64,000 nt of DNA from Microbacteriaceae bacterium (GCA_024639935.1 JAHEFZ010000001.1:62001-126000), one strand, 5' to 3'. Positions 48,391 to 59,237 are shown, counted from the first letter of the stretch. Notes: a model not told the origin generated them from the sequence alone. A program made the numbers and translations.

Positions 48391-49416
48391 ATGCGAATCG
48401 GAGTCCTCACTTCAGGTGGCGATGCCCCTGGTCTCAACGCCGTCATCCGTGGTGCTGTGCTCAACGGTGAGCGTCACTATGGGATGTCCTTTATTGGCAT
48501 CAGAGACGGGTGGCGCGGCCTCGTCAACGCCGACTTCCAAAAGCTTGAACGTGCAGAAGTCAAGGGAATCGGCAAGATGGGTGGAACGATTCTCGGTTCC
48601 TCTCGAACCAATCCATTCGAAAACAACGGCGGCATTGACCGCATCAACCAGGTTATGGCGGACGCCGGAATGGATGGGCTGTTGGTAATCGGCGGCGAGG
48701 GAACTCTCGCGGCAGCGAACCGGCTCTCCGAGGCAGGTATCAAGATTGTTGGTGTCCCCAAGACGGTCGACAATGATCTTTCCGCCACCGATTACACGTT
48801 TGGATTTGACACCGCGGTCAACATTGCCACCGACTCCATGGATCGCCTCCGCACGACCGGTGATTCACATCACCGATGCATGGTCGCAGAGGTTATGGGT
48901 CGTCACGTGGGTTGGATCGCGTTGCATTCAGGAATGGCCGCGGGTGCCCACGTAATCCTGATTCCGGAGCGCAAGACGTCGCTCGAGGAAATTGTTGGGT
49001 GGGTCACGTCGGCCTACGAGCGCGGTCGAGCTCCACTCGTGTGCGTCGCGGAGGGTTTCCTGCTGGATACGATGGACGACGCACACAGCGAGCGGGGTCT
49101 CGATGCTTTTGGTCGACCTCGACTCGGCGGAATTGGCGAAATGCTCGCACCCCTCATCGAAGAGGCGACGGGAATTGAGACTCGCGCAACGACGCTCGGC
49201 CACATTCAACGCGGCGGGACTCCGTCAGCCTTCGATAGAGTTCTCGCCACCCGCTTTGGAATGAATGCGGTTCGCGTGATTTCCGAAGGCGGATGGGGAG
49301 GTTTGGTGGCGCTTCGTGGGACCGAAATCGTCACGACCACCTTCGAGTCCGCACTGGGGCAACTCAAAACGGTACCTGACGCGCGCTGGTCCGAAGCTGC
49401 ACTGTTGTTTGGTTAA
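48391..49416 (+). CDS. pfkA: 6-phosphofructokinase
   Basis: 341 aa; MRIGVLTSGGDAPGLNAVIRG, GGEGTLAAA, PKTVDNDLSATDYTFGFDTAVN, EVMGRHVGWIALHSG. Confidence 0.97.
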   Translation: MRIGVLTSGGDAPGLNAVIRGAVLNGERHYGMSFIGIRDGWRGLVNADFQKLERAEVKGIGKMGGTILGSSRTNPFENNGGIDRINQVMADAGMDGLLVIGGEGTLAAANRLSEAGIKIVGVPKTVDNDLSATDYTFGFDTAVNIATDSMDRLRTTGDSHHRCMVAEVMGRHVGWIALHSGMAAGAHVILIPERKTSLEEIVGWVTSAYERGRAPLVCVAEGFLLDTMDDAHSERGLDAFGRPRLGGIGEMLAPLIEEATGIETRATTLGHIQRGGTPSAFDRVLATRFGMNAVRVISEGGWGGLVALRGTEIVTTTFESALGQLKTVPDARWSEAALLFG

Positions 49417-50210
49417 GCGTCTCGGAATTCTAACAACGCGTCAATGAGCGCTTCGTTACTGCGCTCCGACGCGGTGTGTGAAACCGCCAGACCGGCCTGC
49501 TGTGCGTCAAACGCCGTTCGAGGACCAATACATATAACGGCGGTTGATTCCGGTATCGGGCTGAGTTGATCGGCAAGCTGTCGCGCGACACTTCCCGAAC
49601 TCACGAGAATTGCCGTGATATCCCCGGAGTGAACCCGAGTGCGTACATCCGCTGAGACCGGGACCCCGACGGTTCGGTAGGCAGACACAAAGGTTGCGTG
49701 GATTCCCCGCTCGTCGAAACCTGCGGCAAGAATTGGTTCCGATGTTTCCGAGTGCGGTACAAGAATTGTCGACTCTACAAACCCTTCGGGTAATGCGTTG
49801 ATGAAACCTCGGGACGAATTGTCGGTCGGGGGCACAAAATCAACTCGGATGTTCGCAAACGAGAGCGCCTGGGCTGTCGTTTCACCGATCGCAGCAACTC
49901 GTGTCTGTTCAGGGATTTCAACCTTGTGGTGTTGCAGGACGTCGACGGTCGTCGCGCTCGTCAGGACGATCCAGTCGTACCGTCCCGACGTGAGTGCCTC
50001 GAATTCCGCCTGAAGGGCGCCGGCGTCGTCCGCCGAAGCAAAATTTACGACAGGTGCGACAACCGTGCGCGCACCGAGAGTCGTGAGGAGGTTTGTGATG
50101 TCCTCGGCGAAACGTCCGCCGCGTGGGATGAGTACCGTCTGGTCGCCAAGTCTGCGAATCACCGGGATGCTCGCAGTTGGACTCACTTCGCGAATGGCAA
50201 AATCAGTCAT
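49413..50210 (-). CDS. hemD: Uroporphyrinogen-III synthase-like protein
   Basis: Start at 50210; VLIPRGGRFAEDITNLLTTLGARTVVAPVVNF, YDWIVLTSATTVDVL, AAIGETTAQAL, VICIGPRTAFDAQQAGL. Confidence 0.85.
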   Translation of the reverse strand: MTDFAIREVSPTASIPVIRRLGDQTVLIPRGGRFAEDITNLLTTLGARTVVAPVVNFASADDAGALQAEFEALTSGRYDWIVLTSATTVDVLQHHKVEIPEQTRVAAIGETTAQALSFANIRVDFVPPTDNSSRGFINALPEGFVESTILVPHSETSEPILAAGFDERGIHATFVSAYRTVGVPVSADVRTRVHSGDITAILVSSGSVARQLADQLSPIPESTAVICIGPRTAFDAQQAGLAVSHTASERSNEALIDALLEFRDA

Positions 50211-50436
50211 CCCCGAAGACCGCCCAGGCAATTGAACTGACCACAATGACACCGAGAATTCCCGCGCCGACCAACCATGGCACGGGGTTTGCTTGGAACG
50301 AACCCGCGACACGTTCGCCCAAAATTTTGCGTTGTTCCGTCAGGTCGAGTTTGTTCTCAAGTTCGGAAACCGACTTCTGAAATTGTTCGCGGCGTGCTGC
50401 GATGTCCGCCGCGATCTTCTGACGCTCATTCGCCAT
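50203..50436 (-). CDS. DUF3618-type small membrane protein
   Basis: MANERQKIAADIAARREQFQKSVSELENKLDLTEQRK..., single C-terminal TM. Confidence 0.7.
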   Translation of the reverse strand: MANERQKIAADIAARREQFQKSVSELENKLDLTEQRKILGERVAGSFQANPVPWLVGAGILGVIVVSSIAWAVFGDD

Positions 50437-50824
50437 CGATTGTCCCCTTACCCAGGTTTCGGAAATCCTTCGAAATCTGATCGACCGATTCAAACGGCGT
50501 AAAACCTTTACGAATCGACGCGATGCCGAGCGCGATAAATGCGATGCCGACAAAAAGAGCGGTGGCGGCAACTATGAGCGCGGCTGCCCAGGGCGGCATG
50601 AATTCCGCTAGACCGAGAATCAAGGCCACGACAAGCATCGTCATGAACAGGGAAATCAACGTCACGCCCAGTGTCACCCAGCCAATGCCAATACCGGCGG
50701 CGCGCAACTTTCCCGCAAATTCGGATTGAAGCAAGCGAATTTCAGCACGGATCAAATCACTGAGCTCGCGAGGCAAATCCGCCAGCAGTCGAAAAAACCC
50801 CCGCGCCTTCGCGTCTTTCGCCAT
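50426..50824 (-). CDS. Phage-holin-superfamily / DUF1469-type (Actinobacterial Holin-X-like) membrane protein
   Basis: 132 aa; LLADLPRELSDLIRAEIRLLQSEFAGKLRAAGIGIGWVTLGVTL, two TM segments. Confidence 0.7.
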   Translation of the reverse strand: MAKDAKARGFFRLLADLPRELSDLIRAEIRLLQSEFAGKLRAAGIGIGWVTLGVTLISLFMTMLVVALILGLAEFMPPWAAALIVAATALFVGIAFIALGIASIRKGFTPFESVDQISKDFRNLGKGTIDGE

Positions 50825-50830
50825 AAGCGG

Positions 50831-51175
50831 TTACTTCTTCGGTCGAGAAGTGTTTGCTGATGTAGTCGTCTTCTTTGACGCTGGCGCCGACGCCGGCTTT
50901 CGCGCAGGGGTTGCACGTTGCGCGGGCTCGGTGACTGATCGGGCTGCCTCGACACGCTCGGCAATCTTCTTGACGTTGACCGAAACTGCTGCCGCGACCT
51001 CGGGCGCGTTCTCCTTGACAAATTCCGTCGCAGCGGAAACCTGTTCTTGCACTCGCGGGTCATTCCAGAACTTGAGTGCTGCGTTCTTCATCTGGTTGTA
51101 CCGAGCACGCCCGTCTCGAGTGCCGAGGACGTAGCCGATACCCAGACCGAGTACCAAAAGAATTTTTCCACGCAC
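50831..51175 (-). CDS. YtxH-like membrane-anchored protein
   Basis: 114 aa; MRGKILLVLGLGIGYVLGTRDGRARYNQM, then an A/K-rich tail. Confidence 0.6.
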   Translation of the reverse strand: MRGKILLVLGLGIGYVLGTRDGRARYNQMKNAALKFWNDPRVQEQVSAATEFVKENAPEVAAAVSVNVKKIAERVEAARSVTEPAQRATPARKPASAPASKKTTTSANTSRPKK

Positions 51176-51274
51176 TGTAAACCCCCTTGTAAGCCTTTGG
51201 GTTTAATAGCCTAACCCTGATTCGCAACGGCGAAAACCGATTGACCACGTTTCACCCAAAGCGCGGAACCCGTG

Positions 51275-53230
51275 TTACCAGATCGTCACGCGCTCGGCTG
51301 GATCGAGCCACATCGGATCAGCTGCCGTGACCCCAAATGTTTCGTGAAAAACATCCAAATTTCTCACGATTTGGTTGCATCGAAATTCTGGCGGCGAATG
51401 CGGATCAATCGCCAAAAGTCTGAGGGCTTCTTCGTCACGCGCGGATTGCCGCCATGCCTGCGCCCACGACAAGAAAAACCGTTCCGCGCCGGTCATTCCG
51501 TCAACGAGAGGTGGTTCGCCACCGTCCAAAGACAGCAGGTACGCCTTCCAGGCAATGCTCAATCCACCAAGGTCACCGATGTTTTCACCAATCGTCAATT
51601 CACCGTTGACCGTGTGACCCGGAAGGGCTCGGGGCTCCAACGCGTTGTATTGGTCTATCAGTGCCTTGGTGCGTTCCGTGAATTGCTCGCGGTCAACATC
51701 GCTCCACCAATTTGACAAGCGTCCGTCTCCATCGAACTCGCTTCCTTGGTCGTCAAATCCATGCCCGAGTTCGTGCCCGATCACGGCCCCGATTGCGCCG
51801 TAGTTTGCCGCTGGATCCCGCTCAGCAACAAAGAATGGGTACTGAAGAATTGCCGCAGGAAAAACAATCTCGTTGAAGCCGGGGTTGTAATACGCGTTGA
51901 CTGTTTGGGGCAACATGAACCATTCGTCACGGTCGAGTGGCTTTCCAATCTTGCCCATTTCGCGTTCAAAATCGAATCGCGCAAGAGCAAACATGTTCCC
52001 CACGAGGTCGCCGATAGTCACATTAACCGACGAATAATCACGCCAACGAACCGGATAACCAATTTTGGGCGTGAATTTATCGAGCTTTTCATGCGCGCGA
52101 GTCTTAGTCTCGTTGCTCATCCATTCGAGGTTTGCGATCGATTCGCGATACGCCTCGATGAGATTCGCGATCAACAAATCCATCTGGGTCTTCGCCGCTG
52201 GCGGAAAGTGGCGCGCAACGTACAGTTTGCCCACCGCTTCGCCGAGCCCTCCCTCGACGAAACCAACTCCGCGTTTCCACCGGTCACGCAGTTGGGGAGT
52301 GCCCGACAGAGTCGTTCCGTAGAACGCAAAGTTCTCGTCGACAAATTCCGCCGAAAGATAAGGGGCAAGCCCATGAATGATCTTCCAGCGCAACCAGTCA
52401 GCTAGTGCGTCAAGGTTGGTGGACTCGAGGATCGCACGAGCGCCTTCGATAAATGAGGGCTCGCGGACAACCAGTTCGGCAAAGACATTGTCTGCTACCC
52501 CAAGCGCATCACGCCACGGCGCGGCGATCGGTCCGAGTGACGTCGAAAACTCGTCCCACCCAACAAGGTTGTATGTCGCATGTGTATCGCGCGTTTTCAC
52601 GTTGTCCCAGTGCACACTCGCAAAATTTTCTTCAATGGCATAAACATGCGCAGCCCGGTCTTTAGCATCAGAAAAACCTGCAATCGTAAACATTCTCTCG
52701 AGATGCCCTCGGTAGGCCTCTCGAATCGACGCGAAGGTCTCTTCGCGGAAGTACGACTCGTCGGGTAAACCGATTCCGCTCTGTTCGACGAAGACGAGGT
52801 ATCGCTCTGGGTCGCCCGGGTCGTTGTCGACCCACATCGACACAAAAGAGCCGATACCGTCTCGCTCGAATTGCCCCAGCACTGACATGAACTCTGCCAG
52901 GCTTCCGACGCTGTCGATTCGGCGCAGAAGAGGAGTCAGGGGTGAAGCGCCGAGTGCATTAACGGTGTCGACATCCATGAAACTCGTATACAAATCCCCA
53001 ACCTTGCGAGCCTCCGTCCCGGCCGCCGCTGATTGGCACTCTTCGATAATCTCGCGAACGGCTTTCTCGGCTTCTTCGGCAAGGACGTGAAACGACCCAT
53101 ATCGGGCGCGATCGTCGGGGATCGGAGTCCGCTCTATCCACCGTTCATTAATGTGGCGGTACAGATCATCCGCCGGGCGAATCGCGTCGTCGCGTTCGTC
53201 AATTTCAATACCTGACGTCGTCATTGCCAC
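51275..53230 (-). CDS. M13 family metallopeptidase (neprilysin/PepO-like)
   Basis: 651 aa; VIGHELGHGFDDQGSEFDGDG zinc motif, GENIGDLGGLSIAWKAY, HSPPEFRCNQIVRNLDVFHETFGV. Confidence 0.95.
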   Translation of the reverse strand: MAMTTSGIEIDERDDAIRPADDLYRHINERWIERTPIPDDRARYGSFHVLAEEAEKAVREIIEECQSAAAGTEARKVGDLYTSFMDVDTVNALGASPLTPLLRRIDSVGSLAEFMSVLGQFERDGIGSFVSMWVDNDPGDPERYLVFVEQSGIGLPDESYFREETFASIREAYRGHLERMFTIAGFSDAKDRAAHVYAIEENFASVHWDNVKTRDTHATYNLVGWDEFSTSLGPIAAPWRDALGVADNVFAELVVREPSFIEGARAILESTNLDALADWLRWKIIHGLAPYLSAEFVDENFAFYGTTLSGTPQLRDRWKRGVGFVEGGLGEAVGKLYVARHFPPAAKTQMDLLIANLIEAYRESIANLEWMSNETKTRAHEKLDKFTPKIGYPVRWRDYSSVNVTIGDLVGNMFALARFDFEREMGKIGKPLDRDEWFMLPQTVNAYYNPGFNEIVFPAAILQYPFFVAERDPAANYGAIGAVIGHELGHGFDDQGSEFDGDGRLSNWWSDVDREQFTERTKALIDQYNALEPRALPGHTVNGELTIGENIGDLGGLSIAWKAYLLSLDGGEPPLVDGMTGAERFFLSWAQAWRQSARDEEALRLLAIDPHSPPEFRCNQIVRNLDVFHETFGVTAADPMWLDPAERVTIW

Positions 53231-53248
53231 TCCTGTTGATGGGGGTTG

Positions 53249-53929
53249 TTAGTTGAGCAGACCGAACTGTTCCGCTTCCTTGGTCGGCCCCGCCACCAAG
53301 ACTTCGTCGAATTCGGCCACAATCGTGTCACTATCGGCGTTTACCCATTTTCCTTTACCCCGTTTGACTGCCATCACGGTCACGCCGTAGTTTTTCCGGA
53401 TCTCGGAATCACCCAGTCGGGTGCCGATGATGTGCTGGTTTGCCGTGGTTTTGATGATGGCGTAGGTCTCGTCAACTTCAATGAAGTCCGTTGATCCCTT
53501 TACTTGATGCGCCACGCGGCGTCCCATGTCGTTCTCTGGGTACACCACGTGGTGAACTCCTACTTGCTCCAAGATTTCGCCATGTTCCCGTGATGTGGCC
53601 TTTGCCCAAATCTCTTTGACACCGATTTTGGTGAGGTAGGCGGCTGTCAAGATGCTGGCGAGAATGTCCGATCCAATCGCGATCACACAAACGTCATACT
53701 CCTGCACCTTCAATTGCTCAAGGGCTTCATTGACTCCAGGGTCAACGCGAACAACTTTCGTCAACAATCCGTTATGGCGCTGGACACGGTCTTCGTCCGT
53801 TTCGATTCCGAGCACCTCGATTCCAATTTCGACAAGTTCAACGGCCAATGCGCTACCGAAGCGCCCAAGCCCAAACACAGCGGCGTTGCGGACGTTTTTA
53901 CGTGGACCAGTTGTGATGCGCTTAACCAA
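53249..53929 (-). CDS. TrkA/KtrA-type potassium channel regulatory subunit (RCK)
   Basis: 226 aa; AAVFGLGRFGSALAVELVEIGIEVLGIE, TrkA-N and TrkA-C pattern; next to the Trk transporter gene. Confidence 0.9.
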   Translation of the reverse strand: MVKRITTGPRKNVRNAAVFGLGRFGSALAVELVEIGIEVLGIETDEDRVQRHNGLLTKVVRVDPGVNEALEQLKVQEYDVCVIAIGSDILASILTAAYLTKIGVKEIWAKATSREHGEILEQVGVHHVVYPENDMGRRVAHQVKGSTDFIEVDETYAIIKTTANQHIIGTRLGDSEIRKNYGVTVMAVKRGKGKWVNADSDTIVAEFDEVLVAGPTKEAEQFGLLN

Positions 53930-55286
53930 GGATCGGCCTCTCTTTCGGGAATTCGTACAGTTTAGGACGGTGGGACAGGATGAGCGCCGTGCTCAGCGTG
54001 AGTGGTCCCAGTCGACCAATGATCATGAGCAAAATGAGGTTGATGAGCGCGGGGTCGGGAAGGCTTGCAGTGATGCCGGTCGACAATCCCACCGTTCCAA
54101 ACGCACTGATAACTTCGAAGATGATTCGATCAGTGCTTTCATGCGTCGTCAGTTGCATGAGAATTGTTGAGAATGCGATGTAGGCGACCGCCAAAAGAGC
54201 AATCGTGATGGCTTGCCGGTGGACGGAACGCGAGAGACGCTTCCCAAAGATGTTGACGGCGGAATCACCTTTGAGTTCTGTCCAAACGATGAATGCCAGG
54301 ACCGCAAATGTCGTGACCTTGATGCCTCCGGCCGTTCCCGCGGGACCACCACCAATAAACATGAGCGCGTCCATTCCCAGCCAGGTTTCGGGATTCATCG
54401 CACCAATGTCCACTACATTGAATCCGGCGGTGCGCGTTTGCACTGATTGGAAAAACGAGGCCAGAATCTTTGAGCCCGGATCGAGCGGTCCGAGAGTTCC
54501 GGGGTTCGACCATTCGAATGCTGCGATGTAGATTGTTCCCCCGACGAGAAGAACGGCCGTCATGAACATGACGAGATTGAAATTCATGGTCCACCGGCGC
54601 GGGGCCCAGCCGATGCGGCGAAGTTCCATGATGACGGGGAAGCCTAAACCGCCGATGATGATGAGGGCACAGATCGTGAGCGACACCACCGGATCAGAAA
54701 CAAAACCCGCAAGATTGTCCGGATAAAGCGTGAACCCCGCATTGTTGAAGCTGCTGACCGCGTGGAATACGCCCATCCACACGGCTTTGGGTGCGTCATA
54801 GTGATGAGCCCATCCAAACCAGACCGCCAAAATCAATGCACCGATTGCTTCGAAAAAGATCACCATTCGAAGAATTCGCAAAATAGTGGACTTCATGGTC
54901 GAATCAGCCGATTGCGCGCGAAATTCGCTCGAGATGAGTTCGGCGCCGCCCGTCGAGAGTCGACGGAAAATTGCGATTGCTACCAATCCCGATACGGCCA
55001 TGATTCCAAGTCCGCCCAATTGAATGAGTGAAAGAAGAACGACTTTGCCGAAATCGGTCAATCCAGTGGAAATATCGAAGACTGATAGCCCCGTGACACA
55101 CACTGCGCTGGTGGACGTAAAGAACGCTTCGACTATCGATAAGGGCTCACCGGTCGACGAGAGTGGGAGCGCAAGCAGGATTGCTCCGATTGTGATGAGC
55201 CCAACATAGGCGAGCACCGTTGTTTGCGTGGGGTGAATTGAGAATCGGGGACGCGTGATTGCGCGAAATGACCATTTGGAATCCAC
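53922..55286 (-). CDS. TrkH/KtrB family potassium transporter
   Basis: 454 aa; TSTSAVCVTGLSVFD, SSFNNAGFTLYP, QSVQTRTAGFNVVDIG, FIGGGPAGTAGGIKVTTF selectivity-filter repeats. Confidence 0.95.
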   Translation of the reverse strand: MDSKWSFRAITRPRFSIHPTQTTVLAYVGLITIGAILLALPLSSTGEPLSIVEAFFTSTSAVCVTGLSVFDISTGLTDFGKVVLLSLIQLGGLGIMAVSGLVAIAIFRRLSTGGAELISSEFRAQSADSTMKSTILRILRMVIFFEAIGALILAVWFGWAHHYDAPKAVWMGVFHAVSSFNNAGFTLYPDNLAGFVSDPVVSLTICALIIIGGLGFPVIMELRRIGWAPRRWTMNFNLVMFMTAVLLVGGTIYIAAFEWSNPGTLGPLDPGSKILASFFQSVQTRTAGFNVVDIGAMNPETWLGMDALMFIGGGPAGTAGGIKVTTFAVLAFIVWTELKGDSAVNIFGKRLSRSVHRQAITIALLAVAYIAFSTILMQLTTHESTDRIIFEVISAFGTVGLSTGITASLPDPALINLILLMIIGRLGPLTLSTALILSHRPKLYEFPKERPILG

Positions 55287-55316
55287 CTCGCTAGATTACG
55301 CCCCTAGGCTGAAAAC

Positions 55317-56012
55317 GTGAGATTAGTCGTGGCGCGCTGTTCGGTGGATTACGCCGGTCGTCTCACCGCGCATTTGCCGCTCGCTACACGAACGCTGATG
55401 GTGAAACGTGACGGTAGCGTACTCATTCACTCGGACGGCGGATCCTACAAACCCCTCAATTGGATGAGCCCACCGTGCGTCATCGATGTCACGCACCCCG
55501 ACGACGACCTCGCCGCAACCGGGGTGATTGAACTGTGGCGGGTGACCAACACGAAAACTACCGACATGCTCGTTATCTCTCTCTTCGAAATCCACCACGA
55601 TTCAACCCACGAATTGGGTGACGACCCTGGATTAATAAAGGACGGGGTAGAGGCTCACTTGCAGCGTCTCTCGTCCGAGCAGATCGGGATTTACGGAGAA
55701 GGGTTCAGCTTGATTCGACGCGAGTATCCGACCGCGATCGGTCCCGTTGATATCCTCGCCCGAGACGCGACTAATTCGGTCGTCGCGATTGAAATCAAGC
55801 GCCGTGGTGACATCGATGGCGTTGAACAGCTCACGCGTTATCTGGAACTTCTCAATCGTGACCCAACCCTTGCTCCTGTTTCCGGCATCTTCGCGGCCCA
55901 AGAAATCAAACCCCAAGCCCGCACTCTTGCCGAAGACCGGGGCATCCGATGCGTGGTGCTCGATCTCGAAGAATTGCGCGGCAGCGAGTCCGACCAAGAC
56001 AGACTGTTCTGA
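55317..56012 (+). CDS. nucS: Endonuclease NucS/EndoMS (mismatch-specific)
   Basis: 231 aa; [62 protein letters not shown]. Confidence 0.95.
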   Translation: MRLVVARCSVDYAGRLTAHLPLATRTLMVKRDGSVLIHSDGGSYKPLNWMSPPCVIDVTHPDDDLAATGVIELWRVTNTKTTDMLVISLFEIHHDSTHELGDDPGLIKDGVEAHLQRLSSEQIGIYGEGFSLIRREYPTAIGPVDILARDATNSVVAIEIKRRGDIDGVEQLTRYLELLNRDPTLAPVSGIFAAQEIKPQARTLAEDRGIRCVVLDLEELRGSESDQDRLF

Positions 56013-56662
56013 TGACCTATACCGCTGTCCTGTTCGACCTCGACGGGACGATTGTTGATTCAGCTCCCGGAATCTTCCATTGTTTCGAGCACACGTTTCG
56101 CATGCTGCATCGTGAAGTTCCGAGCCGCGAGGTGATGCGTCCGTTCCTCGGACCACCGCTCACGACAACGTTTGGCGACTTCCTCGGGTTGGCCGACGAT
56201 GAACTCGAACGAGCAATCGCGATCTATCGTGCCGAATACGCCGCGGGCGGCGCGATAACGGCAGACCTCTATCCCGGCGTGATCGAGGTTGTCCGTGCGG
56301 TTCGAGCCGCCGGAATTCCCGTCGCGTTAGCGACATCCAAGGTTGAAACAGGAGTTCGCATGGTGTTACGACACTTCGGACTCGAGGACGATTTCGATGT
56401 TCTGGGGACCGCCTCGGACGACGACGTGAGATCGGCGAAAGCGGATGTCGTTCGATTCGCGCTTGACGGACTCGACGAGGCGGGCGCAGACATTTCGCAC
56501 GTCGTATTGGTCGGTGATCGAATTCACGATGTTGACGGTGCCGCCAGTCACAACGTCGACTGTGTTTTGGTGCAGTGGGGTTACGGAAACAGTGGTGAAT
56601 GGTCCGCGGCGACCGCGACGGTAGCTACTCCTGCGGACCTTCGACAGTTCCTCGGCGTTTAA
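56012..56662 (+). CDS. HAD hydrolase, phosphoglycolate phosphatase-like
   Basis: ATG overlaps the nucS stop; TYTAVLFDLDGTIVDSAPGI, VALATSKVE, LVGDRIHDVDGA. Confidence 0.88.
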   Translation: MTYTAVLFDLDGTIVDSAPGIFHCFEHTFRMLHREVPSREVMRPFLGPPLTTTFGDFLGLADDELERAIAIYRAEYAAGGAITADLYPGVIEVVRAVRAAGIPVALATSKVETGVRMVLRHFGLEDDFDVLGTASDDDVRSAKADVVRFALDGLDEAGADISHVVLVGDRIHDVDGAASHNVDCVLVQWGYGNSGEWSAATATVATPADLRQFLGV

Positions 56663-58857
56663 CTCGTGCGAAACGCCCGAAGTCGCGCTGAGTTAAGCAC
56701 GACAAACACCGACGAGAACGCCATCGCGAGACCGGCAATGGCTGGGCCCATTATTCCCGCCACGGCGATAGGAATAGCAATCGCGTTGTAGCCGAATGCC
56801 CACACCACGTTGCCTCGGATTGTTCCCAGTGTCGAGCGAGAAAGTCGAATCGCGTCGGCTACTCGGCGAAGGTCGGTTGAGACCAGCACAATGTCGCTCG
56901 TCTCAATTGCAACATCGGAGCCACTCCCCATCGCGATACCCAGATCGGCTTGGGCGAGCGCGGCCGCATCGTTGATTCCATCGCCGACCATTGCCACGAC
57001 TTCTCCCTGTCGCTGAAGACGTATCACGAGGTCGCGCTTGTCCGCCGGATTCATTGCGCCATAGAACTCGTCAATGCCCACGTCACGCGCAACCGATTGC
57101 GCGACGGCGCGGCTATCACCCGACGCCAACACAGCGCGTATGCCCAATTTCGATAAGGCACTGATTGCGTCCTTTGCGCTGGGCTTCACGACGTCACTCA
57201 GTGCGATTATCCCCACCACGCTGTTATCGTGCGAAACCGCAACAAGGGAACGCCCTGCCGTAGACCACTTGTCCGCCAGATCACTTATCGCCGTTGGAAC
57301 AGTAAGCGATGACTCGGCGAGCCATTTTAGAGACCCGACTCGCACGATCGACTTCTCCACAATTCCGGTCACTCCTAGCCCCGGCTTGGCTTCTATTCCG
57401 CCTGCAACGTCACCCAGGATCCCGCGGGTGGTTGCTTCGGCGACGACGGCCCGAGCCAACGGATGATCGGTTCCCATCTCAACGCGCGCTGCATTGTGAA
57501 CAATGGTGTCTGCCGAAACGCCGACACCGAAAACGTCGACTACCGAGGGACGTCCGGTCGTGAGGGTCCCAGTCTTATCTACAATGATGGTCGTGATGCG
57601 ACGCGTGCTCTCGAGCACGTCGGTTCCACGAATGATTATTCCGCTGCTGGCTCCGCGTCCGGTCCCGACAAGGAGCGCCATCGGAGTTGCCAGCCCTAGC
57701 GCACACGGGCACGCAACGACAAGTGTTGCCACCGCAATCGAGACGGCGTGCGTCGCGTCGCCCGAGACAGTGAACCACACCATCCCGGCGGCGGCGGCAA
57801 TAACGACGACGAGTGGAACAAATACCGCCGAAATTCGGTCAACTAGTTTTTGAACAGGGGCTTTGCCCGCTTGGGCTTCTTCCACCATTCGAGTGAGCCG
57901 AGCAAGTTCGGTACCGGAGCCGACCGCAATCGCCTCGACCACAAGGCGGCCCCCCGCATTGATTGTTCCGCCAATCAGCATCGAACCCGGACCGACGGGA
58001 ACGGGCGCACTTTCCCCGGTCACGGCACTCGAATCGATCTCAGACTGTCCTTCAATGATTCGTCCATCCGTTGGAACAATCGCGCCAGCAAGGACGACAA
58101 ACGTATCGCCCTTCTGAAGTGCGCCTGCCGGCACCGAAACCTCACGTCCGTCGACGAGAAGTATCGCGTCTTTCGCGGCCGTATTGAGAAGCGCGGTGAT
58201 CGACATTTTTGCCGAACGTTTAGAGCGCGATTCCACGAGTCGTCCTAGTAAAACGAACGCCGTGACCACGGCCGCTGACTCAAAGTAGAGGGAATGTGGG
58301 CTGTAGCCGAACAGAGACATTTCCATGCGCATCCCAATAACCCCCGCCATGGTGAAGAGCAGCGCATAGATTGACCACGCGTACGCTACGGTGACGCCGA
58401 GCGAAACGAGAGTGTCCATCGTCGTTGCTCCATGGCGCGCGTTGCGCAGGGCAGCTCGGTGAAACGGCCACGCTCCCCACGTGACCACGGGTGTCGTAAG
58501 AGCGGCAACAAGCCATTGGAATCCGTCGAATTGCCAGGCGGGAATCATTGAAAAGAGCAATACCGGTATTGCGAGGGTGAGTGAGACGCCGACTCGCGCC
58601 GTCAGGATCGGGTCCGCGGGGGGTTCCGACTCGCGCTCGTCGCGGTTGATGATGTGCGCGCCGTATCCAGCCTTCGCAATGACCGCAATGAGGTCGTTCG
58701 CGTTAGTCCTGCCCTCAATGTCCACCGACGCGCGCTCAGTCGCAAAATTCACCGTGGCCATCACGCCGGGAACAGTTGCCAGTGCGCCCTCAATTCTGCC
58801 GGCGCAGGTCGCACACGTCATCCCCTCCAGTGCAAGGTCGACGTGTGACGTGACCAT
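56659..58857 (-). CDS. copA: Copper-translocating P-type ATPase
   Basis: 732 aa; HMA motif MTCATCAGRIE, VACPCALGLATPMAL (CPC), DKTGTLTTG, GDGINDAAALAQADLG. Confidence 0.95.
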   Translation of the reverse strand: MVTSHVDLALEGMTCATCAGRIEGALATVPGVMATVNFATERASVDIEGRTNANDLIAVIAKAGYGAHIINRDERESEPPADPILTARVGVSLTLAIPVLLFSMIPAWQFDGFQWLVAALTTPVVTWGAWPFHRAALRNARHGATTMDTLVSLGVTVAYAWSIYALLFTMAGVIGMRMEMSLFGYSPHSLYFESAAVVTAFVLLGRLVESRSKRSAKMSITALLNTAAKDAILLVDGREVSVPAGALQKGDTFVVLAGAIVPTDGRIIEGQSEIDSSAVTGESAPVPVGPGSMLIGGTINAGGRLVVEAIAVGSGTELARLTRMVEEAQAGKAPVQKLVDRISAVFVPLVVVIAAAAGMVWFTVSGDATHAVSIAVATLVVACPCALGLATPMALLVGTGRGASSGIIIRGTDVLESTRRITTIIVDKTGTLTTGRPSVVDVFGVGVSADTIVHNAARVEMGTDHPLARAVVAEATTRGILGDVAGGIEAKPGLGVTGIVEKSIVRVGSLKWLAESSLTVPTAISDLADKWSTAGRSLVAVSHDNSVVGIIALSDVVKPSAKDAISALSKLGIRAVLASGDSRAVAQSVARDVGIDEFYGAMNPADKRDLVIRLQRQGEVVAMVGDGINDAAALAQADLGIAMGSGSDVAIETSDIVLVSTDLRRVADAIRLSRSTLGTIRGNVVWAFGYNAIAIPIAVAGIMGPAIAGLAMAFSSVFVVLNSARLRAFRTS

Positions 58858-59072
58858 TAGCGAACGAGTTCGTAGCCAGCGTCGCCGATTGCCCGTTCGA
58901 GAGCGGCAGCGTCGATTACTGCTTCGCTCTCGACGTGCAGAGTCGACTGGCCATTCGCTACAAGATCAATGCTGACCCCGGTTACTCCCGATACGAGTGC
59001 CGCTGCTCGTGACACTGTCATGACGCAGTGGTTACAGGTCAATCCGGTGACCCCAAAATCTGTTGTGCTCAT
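58857..59072 (-). CDS. copZ: Heavy-metal-associated domain copper chaperone
   Basis: 71 aa; GLTCNHCVMTVSRAA; overlaps copA by 1 nt. Confidence 0.9.
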   Translation of the reverse strand: MSTTDFGVTGLTCNHCVMTVSRAAALVSGVTGVSIDLVANGQSTLHVESEAVIDAAALERAIGDAGYELVR

Positions 59073-59154
59073 GCGATCATCCTTTCACTACAGCGTGAAA
59101 CAACTAATCATCCCGAGTTATTCCGAGCAACAATCAGCAGAGAATAGTTTGTGG

Positions 59155-59237
59155 TGCGCAAGAGGGGACTTGAACCCCTACGCCCTTACGGGCACTGGCA
59201 CCTGAAGCCAGCGCGTCTGCCATTCCGCCACTTGCGC
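59155..59237 (-). tRNA. tRNA-Leu(CAG)
   Basis: Reverse complement GCGCAAGTGGCGGAATGGCAGACGCGCTGGCTTCAGGTGCCAGTGCCCGTAAGGGCGTAGGGGTTCAAGTCCCCTCTTGCGC; anticodon CAG, long variable arm. Confidence 0.95.

Noticed and set aside
50426-50824. Prophage remnant based on a holin-like protein
   Set aside because: Holin-X/DUF1469-like proteins are common chromosomal membrane proteins in actinobacteria; no other phage genes are near.
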